DNA of 64,000 nucleotides from Streptomyces caniferus (lineage in GTDB: Bacteria; Actinomycetota; Actinomycetes; Streptomycetales; Streptomycetaceae): assembly GCF_009811555.1 (NCBI RefSeq), contig NZ_BLIN01000005.1:1121001-1185000 (forward strand), read 5' to 3'. The notes under the pieces are model-generated. The model was not told the origin of the DNA. It saw only the letters and a program-made list of their open reading frames with translations, and did not search any database. The translations under genes and the position numbers were made by a program. Of this stretch, positions 7,747 through 18,300 are shown piece after piece (position 1 is the first letter of the stretch; each line of letters opens with the position of its first letter).

Positions 7747-9744
7747 GTGACGGAACGTCCGTTGGGAATACGGGGGATCGAGGCCCTGTACGAGGAGTGC
7801 CGCACGCGCCTGCAGGACGGCAGGGGCGCCGATGCCGGGCACGGGTTACCGACGGTCGTCCTCGTCGGCCCGCGGGGCAGCGGCAAGACCACCACTCTGA
7901 ACTGGCTCGGCTACCTCGGATCGCGGCGTCCGCACGCGTACTTCGACTTCGGGTCGGCCGCACCCCGCAGGCCCCATGAGGTCGCCGGCCGCCTGGCGTA
8001 CGGCCTGTCGCACCGCTTTCCCCGGCAGACCCCGCTGGTCTTCCCGCGGCTGACCCTGGGGCTGGCCGTGGTGGCCCCCGAGCTGTCGCTGGACGCGACG
8101 GATCCCGAGCGGGCGAAGAAACAGTTGCGCCAGGCGCTGCGCGGGCCCCAGGAGCCCCATGCCGCAGGCGACCGGGTGGCCGCGGTCGCGGGGCTGCTGC
8201 AGGACCTCAACCTGGTCCGGATTCCCGGCGTCGGCCTGCTGGCCAGCCTCATCCGGCAGCCGCCCAGCATGCCGCTGCGCGTGACCCGGCACACCGGATT
8301 CGCCTGGTACGCTGGCCCGTTGGCCGCCCTCGACGCCCTCGTCGAACTCAATCAGCTCAGCAAGAGCGAGGAGCCGGCGGACCGGGCCACGGTGGACCGG
8401 CGGCTGTGCGAGGCGTTCCTCGCCGATCTGCGCGGTGAGTACGCGCGCCGCCAACGCGACCGCAACTGCGTCGTGCTGCTGGACAACATCGACGCTCCCG
8501 GCGGCCGCGAGTTCCTGGATCTGCTGATGGAACTCCGGGACGCCGACGGGGAACCGGACCCGCTGCTGGCCGTGGCCGCGGCGTCGAACGTCGGCCGGGT
8601 GCCCGCGATGTTCGCGACCGGCCCGGCGGGCGTACGGGTCCGCGCCCCCGAAGAGGCCTGTTACACCGACTGGGAAGCGGCCATCCCGGACCCGCCGCCG
8701 AACCGCTCCTGGCGCTGGTACTGCGTCCGGCTGCGCGGCCTGACCGCCGGCGAGACCGCCCAACTCGGCACGAATGTCGCAGCGCGGCTGCCGGAGGCCC
8801 CGCTCCTCGCGCACCGGTTGACCGACGGACACCCATGGAGCACCCGGCAACTGCTCACCGCCTCGGCCCGCCTCGTGGGCCGTGAGGATCCGGAGACGCT
8901 GTTGCGCGCGGTGCTCTCCAGCACCGCACCGTCCGCGGAAGGCGCCGACGAGGGCCCGCTGCTGGAAGAGGAGGCGCGGCAGTACCTGCTGCGCGATCTG
9001 ACCGATGACCAGCACCGTGCGCTGGTCGAGTGCTGTGCCGCCCGCGAGTTCGACGCCGCCTGCGACGCCGGGCTCCTCGACCGCTTCCAGCTGCACACCC
9101 GCGATTCGCTGGCCCGGGTGGTCGCGACCCGCTTATGGCTGACCGATCCGGTACCCCAGGACGCCGAGGCCCGCGGCGGCCGCGGCTCCGGTTACCTGGA
9201 GGGCGTCCATCCGCGGCCGTTGCGCGGCAGCTCCGTCCTGCACCCGTGGCTGCGTCTGCTGCTGTTGCAGGAGTTGGCCGCCCGCCCGGACCGCTGGCTG
9301 GCCGTCCACGAACAGTTGCGGAGCTGGCACGCCCACCACGGACATCCGCTGGAAGTGCTGTACCACTCCCTTGCGCTGCACCGGGCGGACGACGTCGTCG
9401 AGCATCTCGCCCGCCGTCTGGTCGAACTCTCCGACACGGACATCTGGCTGTACGAGCTCTACACGATCACCGCCGCGCCGCTGCGTGAACCGGTGGTGCC
9501 GGAGCAGTCGGCCACGCTGCGTCTGGAGCAGCTGGCCGCCGACCTCGCGCCCCGCTCGTTCGCGGAGCACACGCCCCTGAGCCTGCTGGTGATCGGGCTG
9601 TGGCTGGCCTCCGATCCGCGCAACCGTCTGCCCGGCGCGAATCCCGAGCTCAACCGGACCATCAACGCGATGCTCCAGGACCTTGCCATGCGCTCCGTCC
9701 CCCGCCGGATCGGGCTCATGCACGAGGCCGCGAAGTACGTGTGA
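7747..9744 (+). CDS. P-loop ATPase (AAA/STAND-like), unknown role
   Basis: A 665-residue soluble protein with a Walker A motif GPRGSGKT at about 41-48 and a Walker B-like strand VVLLDNID at about 242-249, so it should bind and probably hydrolyse ATP. A short N-terminal lead (GIRGIEALYEECRTRL) resembles the start of orphan STAND-type ATPases. The C-terminal 300 residues are helical, rich in Leu and Arg, with no recognised catalytic motif. The GTG start is preferred because homology-like sequence begins there and the longer frame is low-quality; the ribosome site is only a G-run. It is followed 37 bp later by a membrane-anchored ligand-binding protein, suggesting one operon. Role not known. Confidence 0.75.
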   Translation: MTERPLGIRGIEALYEECRTRLQDGRGADAGHGLPTVVLVGPRGSGKTTTLNWLGYLGSRRPHAYFDFGSAAPRRPHEVAGRLAYGLSHRFPRQTPLVFPRLTLGLAVVAPELSLDATDPERAKKQLRQALRGPQEPHAAGDRVAAVAGLLQDLNLVRIPGVGLLASLIRQPPSMPLRVTRHTGFAWYAGPLAALDALVELNQLSKSEEPADRATVDRRLCEAFLADLRGEYARRQRDRNCVVLLDNIDAPGGREFLDLLMELRDADGEPDPLLAVAAASNVGRVPAMFATGPAGVRVRAPEEACYTDWEAAIPDPPPNRSWRWYCVRLRGLTAGETAQLGTNVAARLPEAPLLAHRLTDGHPWSTRQLLTASARLVGREDPETLLRAVLSSTAPSAEGADEGPLLEEEARQYLLRDLTDDQHRALVECCAAREFDAACDAGLLDRFQLHTRDSLARVVATRLWLTDPVPQDAEARGGRGSGYLEGVHPRPLRGSSVLHPWLRLLLLQELAARPDRWLAVHEQLRSWHAHHGHPLEVLYHSLALHRADDVVEHLARRLVELSDTDIWLYELYTITAAPLREPVVPEQSATLRLEQLAADLAPRSFAEHTPLSLLVIGLWLASDPRNRLPGANPELNRTINAMLQDLAMRSVPRRIGLMHEAAKYV

Positions 9745-9781
9745 GCGCACTGCAGCACCCTCTCCCCTAGGAGCTGGCACC

Positions 9782-11329
9782 ATGCATCTGCCCCCGCAAC
9801 CCGCCGACGAACTCCCCCCTTGGTGGAAGGGGTGGCGCGGAGTCGCCACCCTCGTGCTCTCGCTGGCGCTGATAGCCGGCGGAATCTGGTTCTTCCGGCC
9901 GGTCGAGAAGGACACCAGCTGCGCGGCGGACCAGCCGGGCCTGTACTGGGACGGCACCGGCCCGCAACGGGAGTGCGTCGGCATCACGGAGGAGAAGGCG
10001 TACGCCTTCGACCCGCGCCTCAAAGGGATCACCGACCGGATCGCGCAGGAGAACCGACGGGTCCGCGCCCAGTGGGACCAGCCCGCGTCCGGAAAGAGCC
10101 GACTCCCCTACATCAAGGTCGGCGTGCTGATGCCGATGACGGAGAGCGACACCAGTGCGCTGCCCATCGAGGAGATCCGCACCAGCCTGGAGGGCGCCTT
10201 CGTCGCGCAGTGCCGGGCGAACGCCTGCCCCGAACTGTCCACCACCAGCGCCACCGGCATCCAGGGCAAGACTCCGCTGATCCAGCTCGTCCTGGCCAAC
10301 GAGGGGCGCAGCGAGACGCATTGGAAGCCGGTGGTGGAGCAACTGGCCGGTCTGGTCGACGACGAGCACCCCCTGGTCGCGGTCACCGGCATGGGAGTCA
10401 GCATCCCGGAGACCCAGGCGGCGGCCACCGAACTCAGCCGACGGAGGATCCCCGCGATCGGTGCGGTCCTGACCGCCACCGACCTCAACGCGCCCCGTCT
10501 GTTCAAGGTGTCGCCGTCCAACGTCGACTACGCCAAGGCGCTGCGCCGGTACCTCGAACACTCTCCGCTGGCCGGACACCGCGGATACCTCGTCTTCGAC
10601 AGCAGGGACGACAATTACGTCAAGACCATGCGCAAGGCGTTCGACGCGGAATTCGGCGACTACATCGGGCGGCGGCGCGCCTCGTTCGTCGGCACGACCG
10701 GCCACAAGCCCGCGGGCATCCCCCGGCTCTTCTACAACGCCGTCAACAACATCTGCCTGACCAAGGCGCAAGTGATCTTCTACGCCGGGCGCGACCGCGA
10801 TCTCGCCGATCTCATCCGTGCCCTGTCCACCCGCAGTCAGTGCGGCCACGACACGCCGATCACGGTGATGACCGGGGCGACCGGGGCGTTTGCGCAGGGA
10901 CAGCAGGTACGGGCGCTGCTCAAGGACAGCAAGATCACCATACTGGACGTCTCGGCGACCAGCCCCGCTCAGTGGGTCCGCGGCGTCCATGCCCCGTCCG
11001 GCTTCAAGCCCTTCCACCAGGCGCTGCGGGATTTGCGGTTCCCCGACTCGGTGATGGACGACGGCTACGCGATCATGCACCACGACGCCGTGCTGACCGC
11101 GATCTGGGCGACCCGCAATGTCACCGGCCAGACCGGCAAGGAAGCGCCCGACGTCCAGGACGTGTACAACGAGATCACCAATCTGCACGACGCCAGCACC
11201 GTTCCCGCGGCGGGCGGAGAGCTCAGCTTCGACGACGCCTCCCAAGGCTGGCCGCACAACAAGCCGGTTCCGGTGATCCGGCTGCCCGAGCCGCTCAAGG
11301 ACCCGGGGGCGCCTTACCTGGTGCCGTGA
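9782..11329 (+). CDS. Membrane-anchored ABC-type substrate-binding-like protein (Peripla_BP family)
   Basis: This 515-residue protein has an N-terminal cytoplasmic stub, one membrane helix (about 20-38, GVATLVLSLALIAGGIWFF) and a long extracellular part. The latter looks like a type I periplasmic binding fold (LivJ / Leu-Ile-Val type): IKVGVLMPM strand, LVAVTGMGVSIPET, RRRIPAIGAVLTATDL, GHRGYLVFDSRDDNY, and a VMDDGYAIMHHDAVLTAIWA helix. There is no lipobox, so it is anchored by the helix. No ABC permease or ATP-binding transporter subunit is nearby. AGGAG lies ahead of the ATG. Pairing with the ATPase suggests a sensing function rather than uptake; that is inference. Confidence 0.75.
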   Translation: MHLPPQPADELPPWWKGWRGVATLVLSLALIAGGIWFFRPVEKDTSCAADQPGLYWDGTGPQRECVGITEEKAYAFDPRLKGITDRIAQENRRVRAQWDQPASGKSRLPYIKVGVLMPMTESDTSALPIEEIRTSLEGAFVAQCRANACPELSTTSATGIQGKTPLIQLVLANEGRSETHWKPVVEQLAGLVDDEHPLVAVTGMGVSIPETQAAATELSRRRIPAIGAVLTATDLNAPRLFKVSPSNVDYAKALRRYLEHSPLAGHRGYLVFDSRDDNYVKTMRKAFDAEFGDYIGRRRASFVGTTGHKPAGIPRLFYNAVNNICLTKAQVIFYAGRDRDLADLIRALSTRSQCGHDTPITVMTGATGAFAQGQQVRALLKDSKITILDVSATSPAQWVRGVHAPSGFKPFHQALRDLRFPDSVMDDGYAIMHHDAVLTAIWATRNVTGQTGKEAPDVQDVYNEITNLHDASTVPAAGGELSFDDASQGWPHNKPVPVIRLPEPLKDPGAPYLVP

Positions 11330-11803
11330 CCTGGCCCTTCTTCGGTTTCCTGGGAGTGCGTGGGCGGTTGGTCGGACGGGCGGTTCGCCGGTCGGTCGGG
11401 CAGTCGGGTGGGCGGTCGGACGGGCGGGCGGTTGCCTGCCCGGGACGGTCGGTCGGCCGGTCGGTGCGGTTGGCCGGCGGCTTGGTTGGTAGTTCAGTGC
11501 GGTAGGCGCCGGTCCTCTTCGCTCTTGCCCGAGGGGGGCCGGCCGAGGCGCGTCGGGGCAGTGCACGTCATCGGCGCGGTGATCCAGGCAACCGGAACCG
11601 ATTCCTACTCATCACTCATCCTGAAAGGTGGGCCGTTCAACTGGCGGTCGTCCCACCGCTCGGAGCGTCCGGCGCCCGGCTGACACGCACCCGCGAGGGA
11701 GCGCCGTCCGTACCCGTGGGCTACTTGAGACGGCGTCAATTTTGATGGTTAAACTTTTGGGTACCGACGTGGCGGCCGCGACGTCCAGTGCGAGGGGAAC
11801 TCC
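11330..11803. other. Intergenic region with G-rich irregular repeats, no gene seen
   Basis: From about 11355 to 11500 the top strand is a run of irregular cggt/cgga/gggcgg repeats that translates only into low-complexity Gly/Arg sequence, so I do not call a gene. The AT-rich stretch near 11738-11762 (ttttgatggttaaactttt) is unusual for this genome and may hold the promoter of the WXG100 gene. Confidence 0.5.
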
Positions 11804-12184
11804 ATGGGAGACGGACTCAAGGCCGACATCGGTTCGTTGCGTACGGGCGGCTCCGACTTCGACCGGATCGGCAAGGACTACCAGTCTCTCGTCAAGACGT
11901 TGCAGAGCGGGCTGACCTCCCTCGAAGGCCAGGACACACCGCCTTGGGGGGACGACGACCTGGGGGAGAAGTTCGGCGTCGTCTACGAGGGCCTGCGGGA
12001 CGGCATGTACGAGTCCATGGGTCACCTCGCGTCGAAACTCCAGGAAATCGGGGGCGGGTTGAACAACATGGCCAAGAACCACGAGGCCGACGAGAACTTC
12101 AATGAATCCATGATGAAGCAGCACGTGGCGAACGAGGAAGCGGAAGGCCGGCTGATCGCCCAGATGAAGCGGCCCAGCGTCTAG
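11804..12184 (+). CDS. WXG100-like (ESX-type) small secreted protein
   Basis: A 126-residue, mostly helical protein predicted to form the helix-turn-helix hairpin of WXG100 proteins, which are carried by type VII secretion and often pair with a larger toxin. The turn region reads LEGQDTPPWGDDDLGEKF; the W-G pair takes the place of the W-x-G motif. The last 40 residues are charged and helical. It has no signal peptide, as expected for this pathway. It lies 203 bp before the giant toxin gene in the same direction, so partner status is likely but inferred. ATG start at GGGAACTCC, a weak ribosome site. Confidence 0.7.
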   Translation: MGDGLKADIGSLRTGGSDFDRIGKDYQSLVKTLQSGLTSLEGQDTPPWGDDDLGEKFGVVYEGLRDGMYESMGHLASKLQEIGGGLNNMAKNHEADENFNESMMKQHVANEEAEGRLIAQMKRPSV

Positions 12185-12387
12185 GGAGCCGTTCGGCCAC
12201 CCCGCGCACCCGCGCACCCGCCCACCCGATGGGCCCGTCCCCGGTTCGCCTGCCCCCATCCCCCTTCCTGCCGGGTTGACGGGCCCGGTTCTCTTCGCGG
12301 TTCGTCCGATGACATGAACCCGATGAACGAGCAGTCCCTGTTCCGCCGTACGTACCCGAACTCCAGTCAGCCGAGGGAACCCCCACC

Positions 12388-15300
12388 GTGTCGTTGATGC
12401 TGCCGGACGCACTTGAGTGGGTCCTTGAAATGCTGGGGTTCAACTGGCCCACGGCGGACGAGGACAAGTTGATGGATTCCGCCCAGAAGTGGCGGGACTT
12501 CGCAGCCGGGGTGGAGGACCTCCAGCACCAAGGCGTCAAGGCCGCCGGCAATGTGACGTCGCAGAACTCCGGCGACTCCATCGACGGCTTCCACACCACG
12601 TGGGAGAAGTTCGCGGGCGGCTCGGGCTACTTCGCGGACGCCCGCAGTGCGGCCAACGCCATCGCCACCGCGCTGGATGCCGCGGCCGGACTCGTCATCG
12701 GGATGAAAGTCGCGGTGATCGCCCAGTTGGCGATCCTCGCCGCGGAAATCATCGCGGCTCAAGCGGCGGCGCCGTTCACCTTCGGCTTGTCAGAAGTGGC
12801 GGCGGCGGCAGCGACCGTCGCCACCCGCGCGATCGTCCGCAAAATCATCAAGGAAGTTGCCAAGCAGCTCCTCGACGCGGCCCTGGAGACGGCGAAGGAA
12901 CCCGCCGTCTCGGCGCTGCAGGCCATGATCTCGGACGTCATCGCGCAGTCCGTGAACATGAGCTTCGATGCGCAGAACGGCTTCGATGCCGGTCGTACGG
13001 TCAAGAAGGGCGCCGAGGAGGGCGTCAACGCGCTCAAGAACTCCGGCCAGACGTTCGCCGAGTCGCTGCGTGACGGTGCGGGCGCCAAGGCGGGACACCA
13101 CGTCCGTAACGGGATGGAGTCGGCGGCCGGACACGGCTCCGGCGCGGATTCCGGCCATGATTCCGCCCCGGACTCGTCCAGCGGCAAGCCCGGCAAGGGT
13201 CTCGGTGGCGATGGCGGCGACGGCGGGGCGAGCAACGACGGTTCGAAGAGCGGGAGTTCGGGCGGGGAGACGGCAGCGGGAACGTCCGGTTCGGGGGATT
13301 CATCGTCCTCGGGTGGCTCGTCGGCCTCCGGTGATTCGTCAACCTCGGACAACTCGTCCGCCTCGGGTTCCTCGTCGTCCTCGGGCGACTCGTCGACCTC
13401 GGGTGCTTCGCATGGCGCTTCGGGCGGTGGCGGTTCGTCCAGTGGCGGCGCTTCGCACAGCGGCGGATCGGGCGGCGGCAATTCCCACACCGGAACCGGT
13501 GTCACGGCGAACTCCGCTCCCAGCGACTCGGGTTCACCGGCCGGCGCCCATGGAGCAAGCAATCCCGCCTCCGATGGTGGTCATGCCCCGGGCAACGGCG
13601 GTCAGTCCGGACCTGCCCCTTCGGACTCCCCGTCTCCGGACCGGCTGACCCCCTTCGACGCGGGATACCACGAGTCCCAGAACGGCGGCGGCACGTCGCC
13701 GGACTCCCCTGCCGACTCCTCGCACTCCTCGCACTCGTCGTCCGCCACGTCGTCGCCGCCCTCGTCCTCGGTATCTCCCGACTCGAGCCCCTCCCCCGAC
13801 ACCGGGTCATCCCGGCCCGACACCTCGCCGTCCGCCGATCCAGGAGCCCGGCCGGACGGGGCTCCCGCCGCCGACTCCAGGCCGGATTCGGCACCGGACT
13901 CCAGTGCCGGGCCGGACGCGGCCACGAGGTCGGACTCCGGCGTGGGACCGGACTCCACTGCGGGACCGTCCCCGGACTCGGGCGCCCGTCCCGATGCAGG
14001 CAGTACGCCCTCGCCGGAGTCGTCCCATGGCGACGGTCCGCCTGCCTCGGACACGGGATCACGACCAGATCAGGGCTCGTCTCCCGATCCCGTACACACG
14101 GACAGGGACAGCTCGCCCACCCCCGACGCGGGGGCGCGGCCGGACAGCGAGCCCTCGCCGACGCCCGCCCACTCTGACGGCACGCCCGGCGACGCTCATG
14201 GCACCCCCGACCACACCAACGGCACGCCCAGCCATGCCGACAGCACACCCGGCCACGCCGACGGCGCTGTCTCCGCGCCCGCCCATGACGGCGACACTGC
14301 CTCCGAGCCGGTTCAGCACAGCACCCCCGGCCCCGGCCCCGGCCCCGGCGAGTCGGGCCCGGACTCCAGCCACTCGCCGGACCACTCGTCGGAGCACTCG
14401 CCGGAACACTCACCGACACCTTCTTCGTCTCCGTCCCCGGATCCGTCCTCCGCGCCGTCGCCCGACTCGGGAAACCGGTCGGAGGCGCACGTCCCCTCCC
14501 CCTCGCCCGCACCGGACAACGGCCCCACGGGGTCGGACCCCTCCCACTCGCCGTCGGGGAGCGACAGCGACAACAGCTCCAACGGGAACGGCGGAAGCGG
14601 CGGCCGGGTCGGGATGCCGTCGGGCGCCATGCCTCATGCGGCTTCCTCGCACTCCTCGTCGGCTTCCTCGTACGGCTCACCCCAGCAGCACGGCCCCCAC
14701 CAGACACACGACGACAACGACGTCACCATGCACACGGACAGCGCGACCACCTTCGCGCCGCCGCCCACCAGTGCGCCGAACGCCTCGCAGACCGGGGGCG
14801 ATCCGTCCCCTTCCCCGTCCTCGTCGACGCCCTCCTCTTCCAGCGCCGCCACACCCGGCGTGGCCATGGGCGGCGGCTCGGTGCCCACCCCGAGCGCCCC
14901 CGCCGGAGCGCACGCTTCAGCAGGTGCTCCGCCCGCCTCCGCGCCCCCGCGCTCCACACCGGCCGGCCACGGCACCCCACCCCGGAGCACACCCGCCCGG
15001 GACCCCCGCACCGCGCCCTACGGCGATCCGCGCACCACTCCCCCGCGTCAGCGCCCCGGCACTCCTGACCAGGCCTCGCGCCCCCGGCCCACGCCTCCCC
15101 GCGCCGACACACCTCGTACCGAGCAGCCGCGCGGCAACGAGTCGTCCCCACACCAGCCGCAGACACCGTCACCGTCACCGTCTCCGTCACCGAACGAGGG
15201 ACCGGAGAACCACGGTCCCGAGCAGAAGCCCACCACCGGCCCCGACTCCAACGCCACGAAGACCCCTGAGACCGGCAAGCCGGATGCGAGCGAGTCGACA

Positions 15301-18300
15301 CCCGACGCCACGCACCAGAACGACGCCCAGCCCGACGACAACAAGCCGAACGCCCCTCAGCCCGACGACAACAAGAACGACAACGGCAAGAACGACGACG
15401 CCGAGCACGATGAAGGCGCCGGCAAGGACGACGACGGCAAGAGCGACAACGCCCCAGCCGACGACTCCCACCCCGATGGCAAGGACTCACCCGAGTCGGA
15501 TCCGAACACGGACGCCAACCCCGACACGGACTCGGACTCGGACTCGAAGCCAGACACCGAACCCGACGCCGACACGGACTCGGACTCGGACTCGAAGCCA
15601 GACACCGAACCCGACGCCGACACGGACTCCCACTCCGATTCGGACTCTGACGCAGAGCCAGGCTCCGACCCCGACGCCGACACCGACGCCGACACCGACA
15701 CCGACTCGGATTCCGACGCAGATCCCGATGCGCACGACGACCGGCCAGGTCTCGATGACATCCGCGCCGGTATCCAGGAAGCCCCCGGCGGCCTGTTGCC
15801 GCCCGACCCCGCGGATCAACAGGCACTCGTCGACGCCATCCCCCGTAACGACGACGGCACCCCCCAGCGCTTCCCCGATCCGTTCGGGGACTGGGCCCAG
15901 TTGCAGAACGACGGCGGTACGGGTGTATCCGGCCGGTCCAACAACTGTGCCGACTGCAGCCGTTCGTTCCTCGAGACCTGGTACGGAAACCCGCAGGTCT
16001 CGGCGCCCCGTACGCCGGACCTCAATGCGGACGGCACCCCGGACCACTGGTCGCCGGAGACCGACGCCAACGAGAACATCATCGACTGGTCCGGCGCGCC
16101 GCACTCCTACGCGGGCACCAGCCCCGACGGTCACGACGCCATCGCCCAGGACCTCCTGAAAGCGGGTCCGGGCTCGTCGGCGATCGTGCAGGTCAACTGG
16201 GCCGAGGGCGGAGGCCATGCGTTCAACGCCGTCAACCACGATGGCCGCATCGTGTGGGTGGACACCCAGAGCGGCGAGGTGAGCGAGCAGCCGATCAACA
16301 CCGACGGCGCCACGGATGTCTTCTACATCCCGCTGGACGCCGACCGGAACCCGCTCCACTCCGCACCGGATCCGGCAGCCGATTCCGGCTCGTCGGATGA
16401 GGGCCATGCGACGTCGGACCAGCCCGACACACAGCACACCGACGCGCAGGACTCCCACACGCAGGGTGCCGACACGCAGGACACCGATACACAGCACCCG
16501 GACTCGCAGCCCCCCGAAGCACAGTCCCCTGACACGCCGCAGTCCGACTCGTCAGACTCCCACCCGTCGCAGTCCAACCCGACAGAGTCCGACTCACCGA
16601 AGTCCGAACCGACGGAGTCCAACCCGCCCCGATCCGACCCGACACAGTCGGACTCTCCGAAGTCCGACCCGGTGGAGCCCGACCCCGCACAGTCCGACTC
16701 GCCGAACTCGAACTCGAACTCGCCGCAATCCGACTCGCCGCAATCCGACTCGCCGCAGTCCGACGCCCCCTCACAGACCGACCACACCCCCTCGGACGCG
16801 AACGATTCCGCCAATCACCCCGCCGGTGGCAATCCGCAAGAGTCGCCCGGGAACCACGTCGACAACAACGTCAACGCGGGTGACAGCGCACAGTCCACCT
16901 CGCTCTCTTCGGGCCCGTCTGCGGACGGCCCGACCGGTGGACAGCCGCGACCGGGTGGTCATGACACCCAGCCCAGTGGAGGCGGCGCATCCCGGAATCC
17001 CGGCGACGCACCGCCGCGTGACGCTGATCCCCAGAGCAACGACTCCAATCGGTCGGCCCCCGGGCAGCCCGACACCACTGCCCCCGGCACGCCCGGCGGC
17101 CGACCGGACCCGACGCCTGCCGACGGCCGCCCCAAGCAGTCGCCCCCCGAGGGACGTCCGACCCAGTCGCCCCCCGACGGCCGTCCCCAGTCGCCGGCTC
17201 CCGACGGGCGCCCGACGCAACCGACTCCCGACGCCCCCAGTGGGAAGCGGAAAGCCAGCAACCCACCGCCCGCGGACAACCAGCCCTCGGGGTCCGGGAA
17301 CGGCACCAAGAGGCCTCGAACGGATCCGGACCACGAGGGTCTCGCCGCGCTGAACCTGGACGATTCGCCGTCGCCGTCGACGAAGAGCGACGACGACGCG
17401 ATGGACGTCGACAAGAAGGAGCCCTACTCCGACCCGCACGACCGCGGTGACAGCGACACCTCCGAGCAGGAGCGGAAGGGGGATCGCACCCTCGACGCCG
17501 AGGCAGAGGGGGCCAAGGAGTACGGCATTCCGCCGGACAAGCTGCAGAACGAGCTCCGACGGGACCGCGACGTACACCGCGTTCCGCTCGACAACGTCCA
17601 CAACCACCTGGACAGTTGGGCGAAGGACGGGAATCTGGCGCAGGTTCTGCGGACCTCGACCGGTGACGCCGCTCCCTCTTCCTCCGATGCCGGAAAGGGT
17701 CCGCGCGCCTTCACCGAGAGCGATCTGGAGCAGCGGCTGCCCGGATTCAAGAACCTGGAGCGCGGTGAGCGGCTCGCGGTCGTTTCGTCCCTGGCCCGGC
17801 TGAGCGTCGGATTCCACGAGCAGCACGGCGTGGGCAAGAATCCGGAGAACGTCGACAAGCCGTACCGCAAGAAGGGCGAGGACGACCCCAAGGCGGAGAG
17901 CCGGGACAGTGCGGCCAAGAACGCGGAGGAATCGCTCGGTGTGCGGGGCCACCGGAAGAGCAGCGACAAACTCCTCAACAGCCTCAAGCTCGACCCCATT
18001 CCGCCCAGCCTGAAGAACAACAGCCCCGACCTCACGGACCGAAACTACGCCGTGCTGGAGGTCGAGGGCCCGACACCCGGAGGCGAAACGCACTACGTCA
18101 CCGACTCCTCGGTGCCCGTGGGCGAGAAGTACGTATCGGGGCGGCACTCGGAGAAGCATCTCGCCGACTGGCTGAAGCGGGTCAATCAGGGCGACAACAC
18201 ATATACGCCCAAGGCCGTCTACACGGAGCGTGAGCCCTGCGGAATGGGGCAGGGCCATGCGAAGTGTTCAACGGTGCTGCGGGAGAAGGCGCTCGACGAC

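Noticed and set aside
11360..11683. 107-codon plus-strand gene
   Set aside because: The product is a Gly/Arg repeat translation with no ribosome site; more likely a low-complexity spacer.
13904..16159. 751-codon plus-strand frame inside the toxin
   Set aside because: Arg/Pro/Thr-only composition from a shifted frame through the low-complexity linker.
16771..18258. 495-codon minus-strand frame opposite the toxin C-terminus
   Set aside because: Antisense shadow; the plus-strand frame has catalytic motifs and normal codon use.
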